Assembly (NCBI RefSeq): GCF_000716675.1
Contig: NZ_JNXT01000050.1
Span: 1 to 61,698 of the forward strand
DNA: 61,698 nucleotides
Direction: 5' to 3'
Source of the DNA: Streptomyces alboflavus
GTDB taxonomy: Bacteria > Actinomycetota > Actinomycetes > Streptomycetales > Streptomycetaceae
Part shown: positions 1-7,764 of the stretch, one piece after another
Layout of the letters: the number at the start of each line of letters is the position of its first letter
How positions within the stretch are numbered: position 1 is the stretch's first letter
Position numbers and translations under genes: made by a program
The notes under the pieces: model-generated
Databases searched by the model: none
Told to the model about the DNA's origin: nothing
Seen by the model: only the letters and a program-made list of their open reading frames with translations

Positions 1-58
1 AGACGGCATACGAGATTCGCCTTAGTCTCGTGGGCTCGGAGATGTGTATAAGAGACAG
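1..58. other. Illumina Nextera i7 adapter left on the contig end (artefact)
   Basis: Four known parts follow each other without a gap: the P7 tail AGACGGCATACGAGAT (1-16), the index TCGCCTTA (17-24, the standard N701 primer index), GTCTCGTGGGCTCGG (25-39) and the Tn5 mosaic end AGATGTGTATAAGAGACAG (40-58). The organism's sequence begins at 59. This is untrimmed library adapter, not a transposon insertion: the mosaic end here is joined to the sequencing-primer and index parts in the exact order of the commercial i7 primer. Confidence 0.97.
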
Positions 59-66
59 GCCCCGGA

Positions 67-295
67 GTACGGGGAAACCCGTACCCCTCGGCCGCACATA
101 CGGGTGCGGGAACAGGCCCACCTGCCCGCCCGTGAAGGTCGGCCCCGGCGTACGGGAAAACCCGTACCCCTCAGCCGCACACGCGGGAGCGGGAACAGGC
201 CCACCCGCCCGCCCGTGCAGGTCGGCCCCGGGCTACGGGAAGACCCGTATCCCCGGCCGCACGCGCGGGTGCGGGAACAGGCACCCACCCGCCCC
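67..295. repeat. Three tandem units of about 83 bp, each with a small hairpin
   Basis: The segment repeats with an 83-base period (hairpins begin at 67, 150 and about 233; the marker GCCGCAC recurs at 91, 174 and 256). Each unit carries a GTACGGG/CCCGTAC stem with a 4-base loop (GAAA at 74-77, AAAA at 157-160, AAGA at 240-243; the third stem is shortened to TACGGG/CCCGTA), followed by a GGGAACAGGC block and a GTCGGCCCCGG block. The stem is kept while the loop varies. It lies downstream of trpM, where trpB would be expected. No coding frame here looks real. It may mark why the assembly stopped here. Confidence 0.8.
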
Positions 296-320
296 AGGGG
301 CGAGGGCTCCCGCCCATCCC

Positions 321-370
321 GGGGGTCCGGGGGCGGAGCACCCGGTTTCGGGAAGGGGCGGGGTTGGGGA
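321..370. repeat. Dispersed Streptomyces intergenic repeat, copy A
   Basis: This stretch begins GGGGGTCCGGGGGCGG and continues into CCCGGTTTCGGGAAGGGGCG. It is nearly identical to 18924-18974, where the same element follows a long hairpin. Here only that half is present. Such GC-rich intergenic repeats are common in Streptomyces chromosomes. No function is visible beyond secondary structure. Confidence 0.7.
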
Positions 371-420
371 AGAAAGATCCGCCGCCGCGGCGAGCAACCC
401 GAACGGCGCGTCCCGGCGGT

Positions 421-525
421 GCCGAAAGATCCGGTGCCGAAAGATCCGGTGCCGAAAGATCCGGAGCCCAAAGAACCGGTGCCGAAAGATCCGGTGCCGA
501 AGCAACCGCCGCCGAAAGAACCGCT
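421..525. repeat. Seven tandem 15-bp units ending on the trpM stop codon
   Basis: Seven units of consensus GCCGAAAGATCCGGT run without a gap at exactly 15-base spacing (421, 436, 451, 466, 481, 496, 511). Units 1, 2 and 5 are identical; units 3, 4, 6 and 7 carry substitutions. The last unit overlaps the trpM stop codon (524-526). Read on the plus strand, the units would spell a Val-Pro-Lys-Asp-Pro motif; read on past the trpM stop on the minus strand they would spell Arg-Ile-Phe-Arg-His. No start, ribosome site or further coding context supports translation of either, so I call it a minisatellite. Confidence 0.85.
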
Positions 526-808
526 AGCCGTGCCGCAGGCAAAGGCGCGCGTCGTCGCGCGAGCGCCATCGCATGCCGTTCACCTGCCCGGGCTCGTCCC
601 CGATGACGTACCGCACCCGCCGCCCGTGCACACGCCGAGCAGGCGCCCTGCACCCCCGCGGCCGACAGCCACGGGCAAGGCGGGCGTAAGGGTCACGGGC
701 TCCCGAGGGGGCCGCAGGGCCCACCGGCGCCGCCGACCGCACGCACGCCCGCCCGCCGTCCGGGCGCGAGCCCGGCCGGTCGGCGGCGGCGAAGAGGTCG
801 GCGGCCAT
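524..808 (-). CDS. trpM: TrpM, tryptophan biosynthesis modulator
   Basis: A small, very Arg-rich protein of 94 residues from the ATG at 808. The C-terminal core, LARGCRPRGCRAPARRVHGR then VRYVIGDEPGQVNGMRWR, is what I recall of the Streptomyces TrpM family, which lies between trpC and trpB and modulates tryptophan biosynthesis. The identification rests on recall and position. The ATG lies 9 bases after the trpC stop, with AGGAG 13 bases upstream inside the end of trpC, so the two are probably co-transcribed and translationally coupled. Known TrpM proteins are nearer 63 residues, so a GTG at 724 (66 residues) is possible but has no clear ribosome site. The stop is overlapped by the 15-bp array. 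Confidence 0.7.
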   Translation of the reverse strand: MAADLFAAADRPGSRPDGGRACVRSAAPVGPAAPSGARDPYARLARGCRPRGCRAPARRVHGRRVRYVIGDEPGQVNGMRWRSRDDARLCLRHG

Positions 809-817
809 GGTCGCGGG

Positions 818-1627
818 TCAGCTCCTGCCGTGCCGCAGCGCCGGGTGCGCCCCGGCGGCGACGAGGTCGGACACCGCACCCCGCGGGTCCCGGCCGGTGA
901 CGAGGGACTCGCCGACGAGCACGGCGTCGGCGCCGGCGTTGGCGTAGGCGATGAGGTCGTGCGGCCCGCGCACCCCGGACTCGGCGATCTTCACGACGGA
1001 GTCGGGCAGCTCGGGCGCGACCCGCTCGAAGGTGTCGCGGTCGACCTTGAGGGTCTTCAGGTCGCGCGCGTTGACGCCGATGACCCGAGCTCCCGCGTCG
1101 ACGGCCCGCTCGGCCTCGTCCTCGTCGTGGACCTCCACGATCGGGGTGAGGCCGATGGACTCGGCGCGCTCGATCAGCGACTCCAGGGCGGGCTGGTCGA
1201 GGGCGGCGACGATCAGCAGGGCGAGGTCGGCGCCGTACGCCCGGGCCTCCCACAGCTGGTACGACGTGACGATGAAGTCCTTGCGGAGCACCGGGATGTC
1301 GACCTTGGCGCGGACGGCCTCCAGGTCGGCGAGCGAGCCGCCGAAGCGGCGCTCCTCGGTGAGCACGGAGATGGCGGCGGCGCCACCGGCCTCGTAGTCG
1401 GCGGCGAGCCCCGCGGGGTCGGCGATCGCGGCGAGCGCGCCCTTGGACGGGCTGGAGCGCTTGACCTCGCAGATGACCTTGACGCCGTCGCCGCGCAGCG
1501 CGGCGGCGGCGTCCTTGGCCGCCGGGGCCTTCGCCACCCGCTCCTTGAGTTCGTCGAGGCTGACGCGCGCCTGCCGCTGTGCGAGGTCGGCGCGGACTCC
1601 GTCGATGATCTCGTCGAGCACACTCAC
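818..1627 (-). CDS. trpC: Indole-3-glycerol phosphate synthase
   Basis: 269 residues, the usual length of a monofunctional (beta/alpha)8-barrel TrpC. It converts CdRP to indole-3-glycerol phosphate, the fourth step of tryptophan synthesis after anthranilate, in the cytoplasm. Visible family motifs are [11 protein letters not shown] (residues 53-63) with the catalytic Glu/Lys and phosphate-binding residues, [18 protein letters not shown], and SGVRGPHDL near the C-terminus. The GTG start at 1627 has GGAAGGGGG about 8 bases upstream. It is followed directly by trpM. Its substrate comes from PriA, encoded in the his operon of this window, so the trp and his pathways are linked through this neighbourhood. 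Direct repeats upstream at 1662-1693 may regulate it. Confidence 0.97.
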   Translation of the reverse strand: MSVLDEIIDGVRADLAQRQARVSLDELKERVAKAPAAKDAAAALRGDGVKVICEVKRSSPSKGALAAIADPAGLAADYEAGGAAAISVLTEERRFGGSLADLEAVRAKVDIPVLRKDFIVTSYQLWEARAYGADLALLIVAALDQPALESLIERAESIGLTPIVEVHDEDEAERAVDAGARVIGVNARDLKTLKVDRDTFERVAPELPDSVVKIAESGVRGPHDLIAYANAGADAVLVGESLVTGRDPRGAVSDLVAAGAHPALRHGRS

Positions 1628-1661
1628 GCGAGCGGCCCCCTTCCAGGACAGTTGAATCTAC

Positions 1662-1693
1662 GTTCAAGCAGGTTCAGAGCGGTGTTCAAGCAG
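1662..1693. promoter_or_regulatory. Direct repeat upstream of trpC, candidate operator
   Basis: GTTCAAGCAG occurs twice, at 1662-1671 and 1684-1693, with starts 22 bases apart, about two helical turns, on the same face of the DNA. It sits 35-66 bases upstream of the trpC start. A related GTTGAATC lies at 1651. No Trp codons or attenuator-like competing hairpins are seen here. A regulator binding as a tandem dimer is an inference. Confidence 0.4.
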
Positions 1694-1827
1694 TACAGCG
1701 CCATTCGGTCCGTCCTCGACGGGCTTTCCCATGGTCACTGCGATGGTATCCGCAGGAGGGCGAAGGGCCCGCATCCGGTTGACGCGGGTCCCACGACCTG
1801 GACGTTTGTCAGGCGTGCGGTGGAGCG

Positions 1828-2265
1828 CTATGGGTGCAGCGCACCGCCGAAAGGCAGGTTCCGTACGAGGGTGAACAGCGCCACCACGACGCCGACACCC
1901 CACAGCTGCGCGCGGCCGAGGTCGAGCCGCGGCGGCCTGCCGCGCGCCGTCCCCAGGGCCCAGACGCCCCACACCACCGCGAACAGGCCGAAGCCCACGA
2001 CGGCCAGCGCGTTAGCGCCGAGGGCCGTCGACAGGTCACCGTGCGCGAAGGCGTGGGCGCTGCGCAGGCCGCCGCAGCCGGGGCAGAAGATGCCCGTGTA
2101 GTGCAGGAGCGGGCACGGCGGGTAGTGGCCGGGCTCGTTCGGGTCGACCGTGGCGACGTAGGCGAAGGCCGCGACGACCGAGCCGAGCAGCCCGAGCGGC
2201 ACGGCCAGGCGCCGCAGCGCCCCGGCCGGGCCCGGGGGCGCGGTGGTCGGCGGTGGTGGGGTCAC
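1828..2265 (-). CDS. DUF2752 membrane protein
   Basis: 145 residues with a Pro-rich N-terminus, a membrane segment at about residues 22-42, the DUF2752 signature CPLLHYTGIFCPGCGGLRS (about 51-69, three cysteines), and two further hydrophobic segments before a C-terminal NLPFGG. DUF2752 proteins are small bacterial membrane proteins of unknown biochemical role; the paired cysteines suggest redox or metal binding, which is inference. The GTG start has GGGAGA about 10 bases upstream. It lies between the trpE-side terminator (2352-2390) and trpC, so it likely has its own promoter. Its conserved place beside trp genes suggests linkage to the pathway but proves nothing. Confidence 0.85.
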   Translation of the reverse strand: MTPPPPTTAPPGPAGALRRLAVPLGLLGSVVAAFAYVATVDPNEPGHYPPCPLLHYTGIFCPGCGGLRSAHAFAHGDLSTALGANALAVVGFGLFAVVWGVWALGTARGRPPRLDLGRAQLWGVGVVVALFTLVRNLPFGGALHP

Positions 2266-2351
2266 CCGGACATTGTCTCCCGCCCGAGGGCCGCGCGCCC
2301 GCGTGGTACGCCGTCGGAGGGGCGAAGTGGTCCGGCCGGGGGCCCGGGATG

Positions 2352-2390
2352 CGCGAAGGGGAGCCGGAACGTGTCCGGCTCCCCTTCGCG
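2352..2390 (-). terminator. Intrinsic terminator, 17-bp perfect stem
   Basis: A perfect 17-bp stem (2352-2368 with 2374-2390) closes a 5-base loop ACGTG. No long T run follows, as is usual in Streptomyces. It sits just after the stop of the HGxxPAAW gene and before DUF2752, separating the hisI-trpE unit from the trpC unit. Confidence 0.85.
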
Positions 2391-2411
2391 TACGGATGTC
2401 CGCCTGCGCGG

Positions 2412-2645
2412 TCAGCTCTCGGAGCTCGCCACCCGCGGCGCCCGCTGCGGCTTCTGGCCGAGGCCGGCCAGGCGCATGGCGCCGCCCACGACGCCGCCGA
2501 CGAGGGTGAGGGCCATGCCCGCCCAGAAGCCGAGCGGGTTGTCCATCACCATGAAGGCGCCCGCGACACAGAAACCGATGAAGGCGATGATGACGCCGGT
2601 CCAGGCGGCCGGGGTGTGACCGTGTCCGTGGCTGCTGCCCGCCAT
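2412..2645 (-). CDS. HGxxPAAW family small membrane protein
   Basis: 77 residues. The N-terminus carries the name-giving motif as HGHGHTPAAW (residues 6-15), followed by two hydrophobic segments (about 16-34 and 40-60) and a short basic tail. This actinobacterial family is regularly found near trp genes; no function is established. GAGGAG lies 7 bases before the ATG. The preceding membrane-protein gene ends 157 bases away, and a strong terminator follows the stop directly, so it is probably the last gene of the hisI-trpE transcript. Confidence 0.9.
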   Translation of the reverse strand: MAGSSHGHGHTPAAWTGVIIAFIGFCVAGAFMVMDNPLGFWAGMALTLVGGVVGGAMRLAGLGQKPQRAPRVASSES

Positions 2646-2802
2646 GACTTGCTCCTCGTAGCTATGCGTGTGGGGTGGGCGCCGGTCCGGGCGGATCGCC
2701 GGTCCCGCGCCACCGTGAGTCGGACGCTCGGCTCCATTGTCCCGTACCCGCGCGTATGCCTTGAGCGCGGGGTCCCGACCCGCCCGGCCCGTCGGACAGG
2801 CC

Positions 2803-3480
2803 CTAGGCCTCGCGGGTGGGGTCCTCGCCGCGGTCGATGGCCTTCCACAGCTCCTCGGGCCGGTCCGGGTCGGGGGCCCGGCGGGGGGCGCGGGGGCGGG
2901 GGGAGCCGTCGCGTTCGTAACGGCCGGACATCGCGGGCCAGTTGCGGCCGCAGAACAGGGCGAGCAGTCCGGCGGCGAGGATCAGGGCGCCCGCGGCGAC
3001 GGCCGCGTAGGGCCAGCCGGTGTGGCTGAGCCCGGCGATCCGGGACGCCGCGTCGCCGGAGGCCTCGGCGGCCTTCTCGTCCAGGGCGGCACTGTCGTTC
3101 GCGCCGAGCAGGGCGGCCACGACGATGCCGACGCCGCTGAGCGCGAGCACCAGGGACACGAGCAGACGGCCGGTGCGGCGCACGGCGAAGACGGCGACGA
3201 GCGCGGCCAGGCCCACTATCGCGAGGGCCGCGGGCACGCCCGTGACGTCGCCGCCCTTGGCCGTCAGCGGGAAGTCGCCGCCCGCCACGGCCGTGGTGCC
3301 GTGCGCCCAGGACTGCCGGGACGCGAGCAGCGCGAGGGCGGCCCCGGCGGCGCCGAGCAGCAGGGCGGCGGCGAGGCTGCGCCGACCGCCGCGGGGTGCG
3401 GGGTCGGCGGCCACCTGCGGCGCCCCGTCGGAAGCGGGCGACACGCCGTCGGTACGCGGTGTTGGCACTGCAGAAGTCAC
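2803..3480 (-). CDS. Trp biosynthesis-associated membrane protein (TIGR02234)
   Basis: 225 residues from a GTG 7 bases after the trpE stop. It has a short polar N-terminus, four hydrophobic segments (about residues 34-50, 80-98, 105-125 and 160-180) and an Arg/Pro/Asp-rich C-terminal tail of about 45 residues. The extracytoplasmic loop after segment one contains SRQSWAHG, typical of the family that sits next to trpE in actinobacteria. Tight spacing with trpE implies co-transcription and translational coupling. The role is unknown; the name records genomic association only. A longer reading of the frame runs back into trpE and is rejected. Confidence 0.88.
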   Translation of the reverse strand: MTSAVPTPRTDGVSPASDGAPQVAADPAPRGGRRSLAAALLLGAAGAALALLASRQSWAHGTTAVAGGDFPLTAKGGDVTGVPAALAIVGLAALVAVFAVRRTGRLLVSLVLALSGVGIVVAALLGANDSAALDEKAAEASGDAASRIAGLSHTGWPYAAVAAGALILAAGLLALFCGRNWPAMSGRYERDGSPRPRAPRRAPDPDRPEELWKAIDRGEDPTREA

Positions 3481-3487
3481 CCGTCCA

Positions 3488-5011
3488 CTATCCCTCACGG
3501 CTCTCGGCGCCGTGCAGCCGGTTCGCGGTGTGGATGGCGCGCAGCACGGCGGCGGCCTTGTTGCGGCACTCGGTGTCCTCGGCGACGGGGTCGGAGTCGG
3601 CCACGACCCCGGCTCCGGCCTGCACGTACGCGGTGCCGTCGCGCAGGAGCGCGGTGCGGATGGCGATGGCGGTGTCGGAGTCGCCCGCGAAGTCCAGATA
3701 GCCGACGCAGCCGCCGTACAGGCCGCGCCGGGACGGCTCGAGTTCGTCGATGATCTGCATGGCGCGGGGCTTGGGGGCGCCGGAGAGGGTGCCCGCGGGG
3801 AAGCAGGCGGTGAGCACGTCGTAGGCGGTGCGGCCCTCGGCGACACGGCCGGTGACCGTCGAGACGATGTGCATGACGTGGGAGTACTTCTCGATGGACA
3901 TGAAGTCCACGACCTCCACGGAGCCCGGCTCGCAGACCCGGCCGAGGTCGTTGCGGCCCAGGTCGACGAGCATCAGGTGCTCGGCGCGCTCCTTGGGGTC
4001 GGCGAGGAGTTCCTCGGCGAGCGCCTGGTCCTCCTGCGGGGTGGCGCCGCGCGGCCGGGTCCCGGCGATGGGGTGCACCATGGCGCGCCCGTCCTCGACC
4101 TTGACCAGCGCCTCCGGCGAGGACCCGACGACGTCGAACGCCTCCCCGTCCCCGTGGGGGAACCGGAACAGGTACATGTACGGCGACGGGTTGGTGGCCC
4201 GCAGCACGCGGTAGACGTCCAACGCGCTCGCCCGGCACGGGGTCTCGAAGCGCTGCGACGGCACGACCTGGAAGGCCTCGCCCGCGCGGATGCGCTCCTT
4301 GATGTCCTCGACGGCCTCCTGGTACTGCTCGCCGCCCCACAGCGCGGTGTACGGGGGCAGTTCGGAGGGCGGGAGCGCGGCCGGGGGCTGGGAGAGCGGC
4401 CGGGAGAGGTCGGCCTCCATGGCGTCGAGGCGGGCGACGGCGTCGGCGTGGGCCTCGTCGACGCCGGTGTCCTGGTCGTTGTGGTTGATGGCGTTGGCGA
4501 TGAGCAGGACCGAGCCGTCCCAGTGGTCCAGGACGGCGAGGTCGCTGGTCAGGAGCATCGTCAGCTCGGGCAGGCGCAGGTCGTCCCGCTCCCCCGGGCC
4601 GATCTTCTCCAGGCGGCGCACGATGTCGTAGCCGAGGTAGCCGACCATGCCGCCGGTGAACGGCGGCAGGCCCTCCGCGCCGGTCAGGTCGCGCGGGGTG
4701 TGCAGGGCCTCGACGGTGGCGCGCAGCGCGGCCAGCGGGTCGCCGGAGGTGGGGACGCCGACGGGCGGGGCACCGAGCCAGTGCGCCTGGCCGTCGCGGA
4801 CGGTCAGGGTGGCGGCGCTGCGGACGCCGACGAAGGAGTACCGGGACCACGAACGGCCGTTCTCCGCGGACTCCAGGAGGAACGTCCCGGGGCGCTCGGC
4901 GGCGAGCTTGCGGTAGAGCCCGACCGGTGTGTCGCCGTCCGCGAGGAGTCGGCGGCTGACGGGGATCACCCGGCGGTCGGTCGCGAGCTTGCGGAAGGTC
5001 TCCAGATCCAT
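3488..5011 (-). CDS. trpE: Anthranilate synthase component I
   Basis: 507 residues, a full-length TrpE that makes anthranilate from chorismate with ammonia from a TrpG partner encoded elsewhere. Seen in order: an N-terminal regulatory region with FLLESAENG (about residues 44-52), the LLES-type tryptophan feedback site, then the chorismate-binding domain with [30 protein letters not shown] and [16 protein letters not shown]. All the catalytic blocks look intact, so it should be tryptophan-inhibited. It lies 11 bases after hisI, on the same transcript. No Trp-rich leader peptide is seen between hisI and trpE, so attenuation of the classical kind is not evident here. Confidence 0.97.
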   Translation of the reverse strand: MDLETFRKLATDRRVIPVSRRLLADGDTPVGLYRKLAAERPGTFLLESAENGRSWSRYSFVGVRSAATLTVRDGQAHWLGAPPVGVPTSGDPLAALRATVEALHTPRDLTGAEGLPPFTGGMVGYLGYDIVRRLEKIGPGERDDLRLPELTMLLTSDLAVLDHWDGSVLLIANAINHNDQDTGVDEAHADAVARLDAMEADLSRPLSQPPAALPPSELPPYTALWGGEQYQEAVEDIKERIRAGEAFQVVPSQRFETPCRASALDVYRVLRATNPSPYMYLFRFPHGDGEAFDVVGSSPEALVKVEDGRAMVHPIAGTRPRGATPQEDQALAEELLADPKERAEHLMLVDLGRNDLGRVCEPGSVEVVDFMSIEKYSHVMHIVSTVTGRVAEGRTAYDVLTACFPAGTLSGAPKPRAMQIIDELEPSRRGLYGGCVGYLDFAGDSDTAIAIRTALLRDGTAYVQAGAGVVADSDPVAEDTECRNKAAAVLRAIHTANRLHGAESREG

Positions 5012-5022
5012 GGGTCCAGACC

Positions 5023-5406
5023 CTACTGACCCGGCGCCGGGGCGTCGGCCACGGCGAGCACGTCGGCGTCGAAGCAGGTGCGGGTGCCGGTGTGGCAGGC
5101 GGCGCCGACCTGGTCGACCTGGACGAGGACGGTGTCCGCGTCGCAGTCGAGGGCGACGGACTTCACGTGCTGGACGTGGCCTGAGGTGTCGCCCTTGACC
5201 CAGTACTCCTGGCGGCTGCGGGACCAGTACGTGCAGCGGCCCGTCGTCAGGGTGCGGTGCAGCGCCTCGTCGTCCATCCAGCCGAGCATCAGCACCTCAC
5301 CGGTGTCGTACTGCTGGGCGATGGCGGGGACCAGGCCGTCGGCGCTGCGCTTGAGGCGCGCGGCGATCTCCGGGTCGAGGCTGCTGGGCTGCGGCGATGC
5401 GGTCAT
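5023..5406 (-). CDS. hisI: Phosphoribosyl-AMP cyclohydrolase
   Basis: 127 residues, monofunctional HisI without the HisE pyrophosphohydrolase part. It opens the adenine ring of PR-AMP in the third step of histidine synthesis, using zinc. Visible motifs are [15 protein letters not shown], the metal-binding [14 protein letters not shown], and CHTGTRTCF with the paired Cys ligands. It is the first gene of the unit that continues with trpE, placing a histidine gene upstream of a tryptophan gene. The ribosome site before the ATG is weak. It is transcribed divergently from the mycothiol-type enzyme at 5488 across an 81-base gap that must hold both promoters. Confidence 0.95.
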   Translation of the reverse strand: MTASPQPSSLDPEIAARLKRSADGLVPAIAQQYDTGEVLMLGWMDDEALHRTLTTGRCTYWSRSRQEYWVKGDTSGHVQHVKSVALDCDADTVLVQVDQVGAACHTGTRTCFDADVLAVADAPAPGQ

Positions 5407-5487
5407 GGGGCCATTGTGCCGCCCGCTCGGCGCTCACCCGGCGGACGTCCACTGTCCGGACCGGGCACCCGGTCGTAGGCTGGCTCC

Positions 5488-6123
5488 ATGTCGACCCATG
5501 CCAAGCGTGAACGACTCCTCCTCGCCGATCTGTTGGAAGCCGCCGGGCCGGACGCACCGACCCTCTGCGACGGCTGGAACACCCGCGACCTCGCGGCCCA
5601 CGTGGTGGTGCGCGAGCGGCGGGCGGACGCGGCGGGCGGAATCCTGATCAAGCAGCTCGCCTCGCGCCTGGAGCGGGTGCAGGCGGAGTTCGCCGCGAAG
5701 CCGTACGAGGAGCTGATCCAGCTGATCCGTACGGGCCCGCCGCGGTTCTCGCCGTTCAACCTGAAGCAGGTCGACGAGGCCTCGAACGCCGTGGAGTTCT
5801 ACGTCCACGCCGAGGACGTGCGGCGCGCGCAGCCCGACTGGACGCCGCGCGAACTCGACCCCGTCTTCGCCGAGGCCCTGTGGTCCCGCCTGGAGCGGAT
5901 GGCGCGCGTCGTCGGCCGCAAGGCCCCGGTGGGCCTGGTCCTGCGCCGCCCCGACGGCCAGACCGCGGTGGCCCACCGCGGCACGCCCGTGGTGACGGCG
6001 ACGGGTGAGCCCGCCGAGCTCCTGATGTTCGCCTTCGGCCGCCAGGAGGCGGCGGAGGTGGAGCTGGAGGGCGACAAGGACGCGATCGCGCGGCTGCACG
6101 AGACGAAGCAGCTCGGGCTCTGA
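5488..6123 (+). CDS. TIGR03085 family protein (mycothiol-dependent isomerase-like)
   Basis: 211 residues of the DinB/maleylpyruvate-isomerase-like four-helix fold typical of actinobacteria. The N-terminus LLADLLEAAGPDAPTLCDGW followed by TRDLAAHVVVRERR carries the family W-x-x-R-D-L-x-x-H metal-binding pattern; the middle has NAVEFYVHAEDVRRAQ with a second His. The C-terminal part is the SCP2-like half. Members use mycothiol or bind a divalent metal; the substrate of this one is unknown. It is divergent from hisI and ends at the 6185 terminator. Confidence 0.85.
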   Translation: MSTHAKRERLLLADLLEAAGPDAPTLCDGWNTRDLAAHVVVRERRADAAGGILIKQLASRLERVQAEFAAKPYEELIQLIRTGPPRFSPFNLKQVDEASNAVEFYVHAEDVRRAQPDWTPRELDPVFAEALWSRLERMARVVGRKAPVGLVLRRPDGQTAVAHRGTPVVTATGEPAELLMFAFGRQEAAEVELEGDKDAIARLHETKQLGL

Positions 6124-6184
6124 CCGTCAGGTCCCGGGTCCGGCGACCGTCAGGTCCGGCCCCTGATCCGGCCCGGAACCGGGA

Positions 6185-6221
6185 CGGCCGCGGCAGGCGC
6201 TGTGAGCGACTGCCGCGGCCG
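6185..6221. terminator. Bidirectional terminator between convergent genes
   Basis: A 12-bp perfect GC stem (6185-6196 with 6210-6221) with a 13-base loop, flanked by GGGA/TCCC. It separates the plus-strand gene ending at 6123 from the minus-strand CsbD-like gene ending at 6242. Confidence 0.75.
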
Positions 6222-6241
6222 TGGTCCCTGTCCGTCCCGCG

Positions 6242-6433
6242 TCACCGCTGGGGCGGTTCCTCCGGGCGGTCGGCGCCGAGCTGCTGCTTGAGCTTGTCCT
6301 GGGCCGTGTCGACCTGGCCGCTGTACTTGCCCTGGGTCTTGTCGTCGACAAAGTCACCGGCCTTGTCGACGCCCTGTCCAGCCTTGTCCTCGTGACCCTT
6401 GAGCATCTGCTTCAGCTTGTCCATTACAGACAT
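6242..6433 (-). CDS. CsbD-like stress protein
   Basis: 63 residues, very hydrophilic: lysine- and aspartate-rich, with the CsbD-type repeats KAGQGVDKAGDFVDDKTQGKY and predicted amphipathic helices. CsbD proteins are general-stress proteins in Bacillus (sigma-B regulon); the molecular role is unknown. GAGGAGG lies about 6 bases before the ATG, a strong ribosome site fitting an abundant protein. It stands alone between a terminator and the MFS gene. Confidence 0.88.
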   Translation of the reverse strand: MSVMDKLKQMLKGHEDKAGQGVDKAGDFVDDKTQGKYSGQVDTAQDKLKQQLGADRPEEPPQR

Positions 6434-6510
6434 AGCCGGCCTCCTCGCTTTCGTCGGTCACTTCCAGCATGGGCTCGGAATACGCAGCGCGCATCCGCAA
6501 GCTCCCGCAG

Positions 6511-7752
6511 TCACCTCGGCAGCTCGGCCCCGCGCAGCCACCGCAGCCCCACCGAGCCGCCCACGGCGGTCACCACGGCCCCCGCCACGAACACGGGAGC
6601 GACGCCCCACAGCCCGATGGCGACCCCGGTGAGCGGGTAGCACAGCGGCGGCACCCCGAGCGTGAGCAGGCTCGCCACCGACGTGACCCGCCCCAGGTAC
6701 GCGGGCTCGGTGACCGTCTGCAGGAGCGCGCCGCCGAGGGCACCGCCGAGGCCGAGCAGCAGTCCGACCAGGAGTGCCGCGAGCACCGCCCCCGCGACCG
6801 ACGGCACGAGCGCGAGGGCCGCGAGCGCCGCCGCCCCCGGCAGCGCCGTCCACGACAGGACGGCCCCGGCCCGCCGCACCCGCCCGCGCACGGCCACGCC
6901 GAGCGCCGCGAGCCCCGCCCCGACGCCGAAGCCGGAGACGATCCACCCCATGCCGGTGGCGCCCCAGCCGCGCTCGTCGGCGAGGAGCACGATGCCGACG
7001 TTGCCCGGCCCGGCGAAGCCCATCTCGGTCACCGCGACGACGACCATCAGCGGGGCGAGCACCTTGTGCCCGCGCACGTACCGCAGGCCGCCGATGAGCT
7101 GCCGCCCGGCGGGCTCCGCAGTGCCCGCCCGGTCGTCGGCGGGCAGTTCGCGCACCCGCACGGCAAGGAGGAGCGGCAGCGAGAGCGCGAACAGCAGCCC
7201 CGCCACGGCGAATCCCGCCGCGGGTCCGCCGAGCGCGACGGCCACGCCGCCCGCGGGGGCGGCCGTCACCGTCGCCACCCGCTGGGCGAGCACCTTCATC
7301 CCCTGTACCCGGGCCAGCTCCCCGGGCGCGGTGAGCCGCGGCGGCAGCGCCCCGACGCTCGGCAGGAACAGCGCGTCCACCACGCCGAAGAGCAGCGCCG
7401 CCACCACGAGCAGCCAGACCGCGGGCGTCGACGCCAGCAGGACCGCGGCCAGGGCGAGGGTCACCACGCACCGCGCGGCGTCGCTGCCGAGCACCACGCG
7501 GCGCGGCCCGAAGCGGTCGGCGACGACTCCCCCGCCGAGCATCAGGGCGGCGCGCGGCACGGCTCCCGCGGCGAGCACGAGGCCGGTCTGCGTGGCGTTG
7601 CCGCCGCGGGCGGCCGCCCAGGACAGGGCGGCGAAGTAGACGCTGTCGCCGATCATCGACGCGGTGTACGCGGCGAGCCAGCGCAGGACGTTGCCGTCGC
7701 GGTGGGCGGGTTTCCCGGTGGCCGGGGCGGTGCGCGTCCGTGTGACGGTCAC
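6511..7752 (-). CDS. MFS transporter, probable drug exporter
   Basis: 413 residues with about twelve hydrophobic segments in two halves. The signature GGGVVADRFGPRRVVLGSD (about 73-91) is the MFS loop 2-3 motif; a matching gap lies between segments 6 and 7 (about 185-215). It resembles the enterobactin-exporter-like (DHA3-type) MFS group. The GTG start has GAGGAG 8 bases upstream, and this site includes the stop of the ArsR-type gene 12 bases away, so the two are translationally linked. Context says the regulator controls this exporter. The substrate cannot be read from the sequence. Confidence 0.88.
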   Translation of the reverse strand: MTVTRTRTAPATGKPAHRDGNVLRWLAAYTASMIGDSVYFAALSWAAARGGNATQTGLVLAAGAVPRAALMLGGGVVADRFGPRRVVLGSDAARCVVTLALAAVLLASTPAVWLLVVAALLFGVVDALFLPSVGALPPRLTAPGELARVQGMKVLAQRVATVTAAPAGGVAVALGGPAAGFAVAGLLFALSLPLLLAVRVRELPADDRAGTAEPAGRQLIGGLRYVRGHKVLAPLMVVVAVTEMGFAGPGNVGIVLLADERGWGATGMGWIVSGFGVGAGLAALGVAVRGRVRRAGAVLSWTALPGAAALAALALVPSVAGAVLAALLVGLLLGLGGALGGALLQTVTEPAYLGRVTSVASLLTLGVPPLCYPLTGVAIGLWGVAPVFVAGAVVTAVGGSVGLRWLRGAELPR

Positions 7753-7764
7753 GGGCCGCGCTCC

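Noticed and set aside
40..58. Tn5/Nextera mosaic end as a natural transposon end
   Set aside because: The neighbouring bases are the commercial index and primer parts in order, so this is library preparation residue.
59..523. N-terminus of trpB in the trpM downstream region
   Set aside because: No TrpB-like motif in any frame; only repeats are present, so trpB must lie beyond this contig end or be missing here.
421..525. 15-bp array as a CRISPR or a surface-protein repeat
   Set aside because: Units are contiguous with no spacers, so not CRISPR; no start, signal peptide or flanking coding sequence supports a protein.
1664..1732. 22-codon frame before trpC as a tryptophan leader peptide
   Set aside because: It has no Trp codons and no attenuator hairpins; the first ATG lacks a convincing ribosome site.
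44..2101. A 685-codon plus-strand open frame covering the repeats and the antisense of trpM and trpC
   Set aside because: It starts inside the adapter, its translation over 818-1627 is the antisense of clear TrpC, and it lacks a ribosome site. High GC makes such long shadow frames common.
3020..5029. 669-codon plus-strand frame opposite trpE
   Set aside because: Exact antisense of a well-matched TrpE; composition reflects third-position GC of the other strand.
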